Shown: positions 1 through 4,345 of the stretch, piece by piece | How positions within the stretch are numbered: position 1 is the stretch's first letter | How the letters are laid out: each line of letters opens with the position of its first letter | Source of the DNA: Deltaproteobacteria bacterium | GTDB lineage: Bacteria; JAUYMQ01 | DNA: 5,130 nucleotides | Reading direction: 5' to 3' | Assembly (NCBI GenBank): GCA_030698575.1 | Contig: JAUYMQ010000546.1 | Coordinates: forward strand, 1 to 5,130 | Program-made: the position numbers and the translations under genes | The notes under the pieces: generated by a model | Database searches by the model: none | Seen by the model: the letters and a program-made list of their open reading frames with translations, nothing else | Told to the model about the DNA's origin: nothing

Positions 1-69
1 TGGGGTCTGTGGGCAACGCCGCACGGCGCTGCACGGTTGCGTACCACTCAAGAAGCGTCCCACCGCCCC

Positions 70-91
70 GGCGTCGAGCAAGCTCGACGCC
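70..91. repeat. Perfect 10-bp inverted repeat, strong G/C hairpin
   Basis: Arms GGCGTCGAGC (70-79) and GCTCGACGCC (82-91) are separated by only AA. As RNA this is a 9-bp stem with a CAAG-type tetraloop in the plus direction, or CUUG in the minus direction. No T-run follows on either strand, so it is either a U-less terminator-like element about 250 nt past the HD-GYP stop, or another structural or binding site. Confidence 0.6.
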
Positions 92-165
92 ATCGAAGAA
101 CATCACCGTGGTTCGGGAGCAGTTCCTCCCAGCCCACACCCGACCCGGCTCCCTCTTTGTGTTCT

Positions 166-238
166 GAGATGAGAGCCGTGCGCGCCACCACACTTCCACA
201 CGACTTCCCTGCGCGACACAGGACGATACTCTCATCTC
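166..238. repeat. Perfect 10-bp inverted repeat with 53-nt spacer
   Basis: GAGATGAGAG (166-175) is exactly complementary to CTCTCATCTC (229-238). A match of this length is unlikely by chance in so short a region. It could close a stem of a structured RNA or mark a binding site. The enclosed bases are C/A-rich and show no known motif. Confidence 0.45.
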
Positions 239-340
239 GAAGCTCGCTGCTCTGGAGTGTCTGTAAGGCAAGAGCGGTGCCACAGACGCAGCCGAGCCGA
301 CGTGTGCGGGTAACCACTTACTGTTGCAGTGTTTCGCGGG

Positions 341-1993
341 CTACGAAGGGAATGTCGGGGGTGCCGGGCACGCGCCCGCGTGTAATCGCGGGTTCACACA
401 TCGCGCCCGGAATGGAGACGGCGTTGACAGCTGCTCGTTGGATCGTGGCTCGGTGACGATCATCTCGCTGCCTTTGCTGCGAACGTAATTGACGAAGACG
501 CGGACGATCCGCGGATCAAACTGGGTGCCCGCCGCGCCTTCGAGACGCCGCGCGGCCTCGTCGACGGAAAGGGCCTTGCGGTAGGAGCGGTCGGTGGTCA
601 TGGCGTCGAAGCTGTCGGCGACGGTGATGATGCGCGCGCCCAATGGGATGGCCTCGCCCTTTATTCCGTCGGGGTAACCGCGGCCATCCCAGCTCTCGTG
701 GTGGTGTTTCACGATCTCGGCCACACCGGAGAGAAATTCCATTTTCTCGACGACGCGCGCGCCGACGACGGGGTGCTCTTGGAGGAGCTTCCATTCGTCT
801 TCGTCGAGCTTGCCTTTCGTGTGGAGGACGTTCTCGAGCACACCGACTTTACCAATATCGTGGAGCAGCGCGCCGAACATGACGCGACGACGGTGTTCCT
901 CCTCCAGTTTCAGCCGCGCGGCGATGGCGTTCGCGTAGGAGGCGACGCGCTCGGTGTGCCCGCGCGTGTACGTGTCTTTGGCCTCGATGATGGAGATCAG
1001 CGACCTGAGGGTGGACACGTATGTGATCTGGAGCTGCTTGAACATGCGCGCATTTTCCAGACCGATGCCGGCGGAGTTGGCGACGTACATCATCATGTCG
1101 AGGTCGTAGTCGTTGTACTCTTCGGACGTGATCTTGGGCCCGGTGAAAATGAGCCCCTTGGTGGCGCCACGAACCTTGATGGGCGTCACATATTCGAAGA
1201 CCGCCAACCGCAGGTCGGGAAGCAGACGCGTCCATCGGCGGTCGGGGTTGCGCGCGATCTTGCGCGGGCGCTGGTCCACTTCGAGGAGCGAGACGAACCG
1301 GCCCTGACGCTCGATATCCACGCCCGTAAACTTCTCGCGGTTGAAGCCCTTGACCCCGAGCAGGCTGAATTTCCTGCTGTTCTCGCGCTCGAGCGCAAAC
1401 ATCGCCATGCTCGAAACCTGGAGCTCGCCGAGGAGCGTGAGCGACACGACGTTTACCAGCTCCGTCGCGTCGAGCAGGCGGTTGATGTCCTGGGACACGG
1501 AGAACAAGGTGCGCATGGACAGAAGCTGGCGCTTGATCTCCTTGTTCATCTTGGACTGATCTTCGCGGCGGCGGGAGAGCTGGGTCTGGAGCGAGCTGCT
1601 CTTGTCGCGCAGCGCGCGCGTGCGCGTGCTTCGGGCCAGTATCTTCTCGACCTTGGAGTTGAGTTCGCGCAGCGAGACGGGCTTGACCAGGTACTCCTCC
1701 GCGCCCTGCTCGAGCCCCTCGACGCGCATATCGACGTCGCCATTGGCCGACAGGAACACGACGGGAACGTCCGATCCGCCGTGGGCGCGGAACTCCTTGA
1801 GGACATCGAACCCGGTCATATCGGGCAGGGCCATGTCGAGGATGACAAGCTGGGGCGTGCTGTGCTGGTAGGTCTCCAAGGCCTCGCGGCCGCTTATGGC
1901 CTGCCGCACGTGGTAGCCGTTGCGGTGGAGGGACTCGGAGAGTATCTCCAGAACCCTCGTGTCGTCGTCGACGACCAGGATTTCAGCTGTCAT
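341..1993 (-). CDS. Receiver-GAF-HD-GYP response regulator, probable c-di-GMP phosphodiesterase
   Basis: This 550-residue cytoplasmic protein has no signal peptide or membrane segment. Residues 4-118 are a response-regulator receiver with a complete site: acidic D9/D10/D11, phospho-acceptor D53, S82 and K104. Residues about 120-165 are charged and coiled-coil-like. Residues about 160-315 resemble a GAF sensor domain; its ligand is unknown. Residues about 325-505 are an HD-GYP domain with all expected metal ligands: H346, H378-D379, H407, H431-H432 and D460. It also has K382 and the full HHExxDGxGYP signature (431-441). The family hydrolyses c-di-GMP to pGpG/GMP, so this is probably an active phosphodiesterase switched by phosphorylation of D53. 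The residue four before H346 is Tyr, so the extra Glu of trinuclear enzymes seems absent and a binuclear site is likelier (from memory of the family). The ATG follows an AGGA with 9-nt spacing. The last ~35 residues are a Pro-rich tail unlike the family. The HD-GYP and GAF resemble those of the upstream gene, which suggests an old tandem duplication. Confidence 0.95.
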   Translation of the reverse strand: MTAEILVVDDDTRVLEILSESLHRNGYHVRQAISGREALETYQHSTPQLVILDMALPDMTGFDVLKEFRAHGGSDVPVVFLSANGDVDMRVEGLEQGAEEYLVKPVSLRELNSKVEKILARSTRTRALRDKSSSLQTQLSRRREDQSKMNKEIKRQLLSMRTLFSVSQDINRLLDATELVNVVSLTLLGELQVSSMAMFALERENSRKFSLLGVKGFNREKFTGVDIERQGRFVSLLEVDQRPRKIARNPDRRWTRLLPDLRLAVFEYVTPIKVRGATKGLIFTGPKITSEEYNDYDLDMMMYVANSAGIGLENARMFKQLQITYVSTLRSLISIIEAKDTYTRGHTERVASYANAIAARLKLEEEHRRRVMFGALLHDIGKVGVLENVLHTKGKLDEDEWKLLQEHPVVGARVVEKMEFLSGVAEIVKHHHESWDGRGYPDGIKGEAIPLGARIITVADSFDAMTTDRSYRKALSVDEAARRLEGAAGTQFDPRIVRVFVNYVRSKGSEMIVTEPRSNEQLSTPSPFRARCVNPRLHAGACPAPPTFPS

Positions 1994-2002
1994 GAGACTC
2001 GG

Positions 2003-2006
2003 TCCT
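2003..2006 (-). promoter_or_regulatory. Shine-Dalgarno of the receiver-GAF-HD-GYP gene, overlapping the upstream stop codon
   Basis: On the minus strand AGGA lies 9 nt before the ATG at 1993. It shares two bases with the TAG stop (2007-2005) of the preceding gene. The 11-bp intergenic gap and the overlapping ribosome site suggest that the two HD-GYP proteins are translationally coupled and made together. Confidence 0.7.
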
Positions 2007-3852
2007 ATACACTGAAGAGTTCGAATCTCTTGTTGGCCACGGTCTCGCCCGAGCGAATTTCATCTTCCACGAGATCGATGAACTGCTTGACCACGTCGGG
2101 GTCGTAGCGCATTCCCCAGTTCTCTCGGAGCGCGTTGAGCGCTTCCTCCTGGGTCAACGCGGGGCGCGTCGGCCGAAGCTGCAGCATGGCCGCGTAGCTC
2201 TCTACCACCGATACGATGCGCGCACCGAGCGGGATGGCCTGACCCTGAACTTCGCGCGGGTAGCCCTCTCCGTTGAACCGCTCGTGGTGGCACAGGACGA
2301 CGTTGACGGCGTGGTCGGAGAAGTTCATCTTACGCAGCATGTCGGCGCCGTCGCTCGGGTGATGCTTGATGACCTCCCATTCTTCCGGCATGAGCTCGCG
2401 CGGGCTACGCACGATGAGATCGCTCACCTTGATCATGCCGATGTCACGCAGCACGGTGCCGTACATGCAGTCGCGCAGGTGTTCCTCGGGGTAGTGGATC
2501 TTCTTCGCCAGCGCGTACACATAGTTGGAGACCAGCTTGGTGTTGCCGCGCCCCAGCGTGTTTTCCTCGATCAGGGAGATCAGCGTGCGTACCACGCCCA
2601 GCGTGCGCTCGTTTTCTTCCTCTACGCGCGCGGTGCTCTCGTAGGCGATGGCGGCCTGGTTGACGAGAATTCTCAGGAAGTCGATGGTACTCGGGTCGAG
2701 TTCGTTGCGGATCGGCGGTCCGAGCAATACGATGCCTCGGAAGGTGCCGTGGACGATGAATGGCGCCACGTGGTGACAACCGACCAGCATCAACGCCGCC
2801 TTGGCCTCGGCGTCGAATGGAGCGTCCTCCAGCGCCAGCACGGCGCGCGTCGGGAGCCATTCGTCGAGTCCCAGTCTCCCCTCCTCGAGGGCGAGGCCTC
2901 GGATCTCCTCGGGATCGACACCCTTCATCGCAGCGGGGTAGAAGTAGCCCTGGCTGCGCTGTAGAAACACCGCGCTCTCGACGCCCACCTGGGCGATGGT
3001 CGTGAGCAAGAACGCGTCGAGCAGGCCCTTGCGGTCGTGCATGCGGGCGAAATCGTTGTTGATCGAAAGCAGCGTGTTGTACTGGACTACCCGGCGCTTG
3101 AGCTCCCGTGACTTTGCGTCGTCCCCGGGCTCCGTGCTGGGCGCAGCAGGCGGCGGCACCTCCGCGCGTTCCGGCGCGGGGGCGGCCTCCGCTTCCACAT
3201 GGGGCTTGGGAGAGGGCGCCGAGGCCGGCGTGGGGCTGGTGTCCGCGGTGCCCTCGCCCGCCATCCCGAGGACGTCCTCGAGCACTTCCTCGCTGATAAG
3301 GGCCTCGTCGGACTCCATGTCTACTTCGACGGTCGGGCGCGGTGCCTTCGGTGGATCCACGGGTGCGGCGGCCGCCGGCGCTCCATTCGGGTGCACCAAC
3401 TCATCGTCGGGCGCTGGGGCGGGGTGCGACGATCCGTCCTCGGCGGTGGATTCATCCGGTACCACGACTTCGTCCGGCTCGACGACCTCGCTCGCTGCGG
3501 CGACGCTCGCAAGCACGCCGGCTATGGCGGCCTCGACGGAGTCCGCGGTCACGATACCGGTATTTTGATCCGTGTCCTGAAGGAACTTGAGGACGGTCTT
3601 CTTGGCGGCGGCGACGCCTATGCGGACGCCGCCTGCAGCCGCTTCGTTCCGGATGATGGTAGCGCATCCGCCGCCGAGCGACGTGAGGCGTTCAACATCC
3701 AGAACGACGTGGCTTATGTTCCTCTTCCTGCATTCGCCAAAAAGTTTCTCAAGCGTTTCTTTCTCGTGAAATCCGAGAGTTCCGGATATCTTGAAAACCA
3801 TTACATCCGGGGAGGACGCAGGAGACTTTTCAATGATTGTCTTCGGCGGCAT
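2005..3852 (-). CDS. STAS-like-linker-GAF-degenerate HD-GYP protein, probably catalytically inactive
   Basis: This is a 615-residue soluble protein. Residues about 15-118 look like a STAS (anti-sigma-factor antagonist-type) domain: a beta strand near V17-S23, then VVLDVERLTSLGGG at 49-62, then GVRIGV and a C-terminal helix. The position of the STAS phospho-Ser is G62, so it probably cannot be phosphorylated by an anti-sigma kinase. Residues 120-245 are a Pro/Ala/Glu-rich, probably disordered linker with a short acidic helix-like patch near 178-200. Residues about 250-408 resemble GAF. Residues about 418-600 are HD-GYP-like and align without gaps to the downstream paralogue from the first to the last ligand. 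H498 and H522-H523 are kept, but the first His is N437, the HD pair is R469-D470, the GK lysine is M473, the signature Asp is N527 and the last metal Asp is E551. Loss of phosphodiesterase activity is therefore likely; c-di-GMP binding or partner contact may remain. ATG at 3852 follows GGGGGA with 5-nt spacing. It sits 62 bp after the HTH gene and 11 bp before the intact HD-GYP gene. Confidence 0.93.
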   Translation of the reverse strand: MPPKTIIEKSPASSPDVMVFKISGTLGFHEKETLEKLFGECRKRNISHVVLDVERLTSLGGGCATIIRNEAAAGGVRIGVAAAKKTVLKFLQDTDQNTGIVTADSVEAAIAGVLASVAAASEVVEPDEVVVPDESTAEDGSSHPAPAPDDELVHPNGAPAAAAPVDPPKAPRPTVEVDMESDEALISEEVLEDVLGMAGEGTADTSPTPASAPSPKPHVEAEAAPAPERAEVPPPAAPSTEPGDDAKSRELKRRVVQYNTLLSINNDFARMHDRKGLLDAFLLTTIAQVGVESAVFLQRSQGYFYPAAMKGVDPEEIRGLALEEGRLGLDEWLPTRAVLALEDAPFDAEAKAALMLVGCHHVAPFIVHGTFRGIVLLGPPIRNELDPSTIDFLRILVNQAAIAYESTARVEEENERTLGVVRTLISLIEENTLGRGNTKLVSNYVYALAKKIHYPEEHLRDCMYGTVLRDIGMIKVSDLIVRSPRELMPEEWEVIKHHPSDGADMLRKMNFSDHAVNVVLCHHERFNGEGYPREVQGQAIPLGARIVSVVESYAAMLQLRPTRPALTQEEALNALRENWGMRYDPDVVKQFIDLVEDEIRSGETVANKRFELFSV

Positions 3853-3857
3853 TAAGA

Positions 3858-3863
3858 TCCCCC
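3858..3863 (-). promoter_or_regulatory. Shine-Dalgarno of the STAS-GAF-HD-GYP gene
   Basis: Minus-strand GGGGGA lies 5 nt before the ATG at 3852 and supports this start. It is a G-rich variant of the consensus. The next in-frame Met is residue 18, inside the first STAS strand, so a later start would truncate the domain. Confidence 0.5.
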
Positions 3864-3886
3864 ACGAACGCTAAGAACACAACAGA

Positions 3887-3904
3887 ATGCTGACAGGAGA
3901 GCAT
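3887..3904. repeat. Short inverted repeat in the gap before the STAS-GAF-HD-GYP gene
   Basis: Arms ATGCT (3887-3891) and AGCAT (3900-3904) are separated by 8 nt. An overlapping alternative pairs GCTGA (3889-3893) with TCAGC (3904-3908). The 62-bp gap between the HTH stop and the next start holds little else. There is no T-run for a terminator and no convincing promoter, so read-through from the HTH gene is likely. The same pentamers, in the opposite order, occur upstream of the HTH gene. Confidence 0.3.
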
Positions 3905-3914
3905 CAGCCGACGA

Positions 3915-4139
3915 TTAAATCACCTCTTGCGAGAGCCACTTATCCAACACGCTCTTGAGGAATCTCCACTCACTGCCGACTTTCTTCGCGGGAATCTTCT
4001 TCTCCTTCGCGAGGCGGCATACGGTCTTGACGTGCATCTTCAGATACTCCGCGGCTTCGATGGACGTCATCACGACGTCCTGGTCGTCGGGTCCGCCGAT
4101 CACGATGTTCGAATAGTCGGTGTCTCTCCACTTGCTCAT
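3915..4139 (-). CDS. Small excisionase/BldC-like (MerR-type) winged-HTH DNA-binding protein
   Basis: This is a 74-residue protein. Residues 1-22 are a polar N-terminal segment. Residues about 24-70 form the helix-turn-helix of the excisionase/MerR-like superfamily (helix_turn_helix_17 type). A first helix includes S26-IEAAEYL, a recognition helix covers about H36-A44, a wing follows with KKVGSEWRF (52-60), and a last helix ends DKWL. The pattern 'eaAeyLkv..ktv.rl...g.ipa.kvG..wrf....l..wl' is typical of stand-alone transcriptional regulators such as BldC and of phage Xis proteins. With no integrase or phage gene nearby and signalling genes on both sides, a regulator is the likelier reading. 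ATG at 4139 is chosen because AAGGA lies 9 nt upstream; a TTG at 4214 would add 25 residues that do not match the family. No effector domain is visible, so the regulated genes and any ligand are unknown. It may control this operon. Confidence 0.88.
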   Translation of the reverse strand: MSKWRDTDYSNIVIGGPDDQDVVMTSIEAAEYLKMHVKTVCRLAKEKKIPAKKVGSEWRFLKSVLDKWLSQEVI

Positions 4140-4148
4140 GTTGCGCCA

Positions 4149-4153
4149 TCCTT
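4149..4153 (-). promoter_or_regulatory. Shine-Dalgarno deciding the start of the HTH gene
   Basis: Minus-strand AAGGA lies 9 nt before the ATG at 4139. It favours this ATG over the longer frame that opens at the TTG at 4214. Confidence 0.6.
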
Positions 4154-4204
4154 TATCTTGACGGATTTGCTTGAGTTCCCACCCTGCTGCGAGACTAAGC
4201 ACGA

Positions 4205-4218
4205 AGCATACCAATGCT
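4205..4218. repeat. Inverted repeat AGCAT-4-ATGCT, candidate operator
   Basis: Perfect 5-bp arms at 4205-4209 and 4214-4218 are separated by ACCA. The repeat overlaps the TATGCT proposed as a minus-strand -10 box, which would suit a repressor site, possibly autoregulation by the HTH protein. BldC-type proteins often use direct repeats, so this is tentative. Confidence 0.3.
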
Positions 4219-4232
4219 AACTTGCTTTATTT

Positions 4233-4249
4233 ACAACGATTTAAGTTGT
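4233..4249. repeat. Inverted repeat ACAAC-7-GTTGT in the AT-rich intergenic stretch
   Basis: Perfect 5-bp arms at 4233-4237 and 4245-4249 flank GATTTAA. The repeat lies just upstream of the possible promoter of the HTH gene, so it could be a regulator site. It has too few G/C pairs for a terminator stem. Confidence 0.25.
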
Positions 4250-4253
4250 TCCG

Positions 4254-4276
4254 GTGCCGCTTTTTGCGCCCGGCAC
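4254..4276. repeat. Inverted repeat GTGCCG/CGGCAC, possible hairpin
   Basis: Perfect 6-bp G/C-rich arms at 4254-4259 and 4271-4276 enclose an 11-nt loop. In the minus-strand transcript of the CheW/receiver gene it lies about 70-90 nt past the stop codon and could be a 3'-end hairpin. No U-run follows, so an intrinsic terminator is not established. Confidence 0.3.
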
Positions 4277-4321
4277 GAAGGCACTTTGCACCATCACGAT
4301 CCTCGGTGCGCCGTCACTGTC

Positions 4322-4345
4322 GTTTCCGCGAAACCTCGGAGGTTT
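4322..4345. repeat. Two overlapping inverted repeats at the 3' end of the CheW/receiver gene
   Basis: AAACCT/AGGTTT (4331-4336 and 4340-4345, 3-nt loop) and GTTTC/GAAAC (4322-4326 and 4330-4334, 3-nt loop) share the bases 4331-4334. The two hairpins therefore exclude each other. The first overlaps the TAA stop at 4346-4344. Without a following U-run this is not a classical terminator; it may protect or pause the transcript end. Confidence 0.35.

Larger units (their letters stand above)
1..340. other. Region downstream of the HD-GYP gene with no supported gene
   Basis: No frame here gives a recognisable protein. The short open frames lack family motifs or a good ribosome site. I see no tRNA, rRNA or known small RNA. 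It contains inverted repeats (see separate entries) and, close to the window start, GCACGG twice (21-26 and 31-36) within a weak hairpin (GCAAC 13-17 with GTTGC 36-40). It probably holds the 3' end of the operon transcript and the border to the next gene outside the window. Confidence 0.5.
4140..4343 (-). promoter_or_regulatory. Intergenic region upstream of the HTH gene, with a possible promoter and leader
   Basis: This 204-bp gap is the longest among the genes of this cluster and includes the most AT-rich stretch (about 4212-4250). On the minus strand a TATGCT (4210-4205) could serve as a -10 box. A TTGTAA (4235-4230 region) could be a -35, but the 20-nt spacing is too long for a good sigma-70 promoter, so the exact promoter is unsure. 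Short inverted repeats lie at 4205-4218, 4233-4249, 4254-4276, 4288-4309 and 4322-4345. No gene is visible here. The gap probably lets the HTH and HD-GYP genes be transcribed separately from the CheW/receiver gene. Confidence 0.4.

Noticed and set aside
48-317. Minus-strand open frame of 89 codons just after the HD-GYP gene
   Set aside because: It has a GTG start without clear Shine-Dalgarno, no family resemblance, and spans both inverted repeats; not enough to call a gene.
1-340. tRNA or known structured RNA (tmRNA, 6S, SRP, RNase P) in the downstream region
   Set aside because: No cloverleaf, T-arm consensus or signature sequence of those families could be found on either strand by eye.
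37-456. Plus-strand open frame of 139 codons in the downstream region
   Set aside because: It overlaps the 3' end of the HD-GYP gene on the other strand, is Arg/Ser/Thr/Pro-rich without motifs, and lacks a convincing ribosome site.
698-2107. Long plus-strand open frame of 469 codons opposite the receiver-GAF-HD-GYP gene
   Set aside because: It is antisense to a gene with unmistakable domain motifs. Its His/Val/Glu/Asp/Leu-rich, motif-free product is what the complement of a GC-rich coding frame gives.
3199-3855. Plus-strand open frame of 218 codons opposite the STAS/linker region
   Set aside because: It is a mirror of the real minus-strand gene, without recognisable motifs; other plus- and minus-strand shadows over this gene were dropped for the same reason.
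3915-4139. Phage excisionase marking a mobile element
   Set aside because: The HTH resembles Xis, but no integrase, attachment repeat or other phage gene is in the window, and flanking genes are signalling genes of similar composition.
4140-4214. Longer N-terminus for the HTH protein (25 more residues from a TTG)
   Set aside because: The ATG at 4139 has a well-placed AAGGA. The added residues do not fit the family, and the extension would run over the possible promoter repeat.
4254-4276. Intrinsic terminator after the CheW/receiver gene
   Set aside because: The stem is good but no U-run follows it on the minus strand, so I list it only as an inverted repeat.
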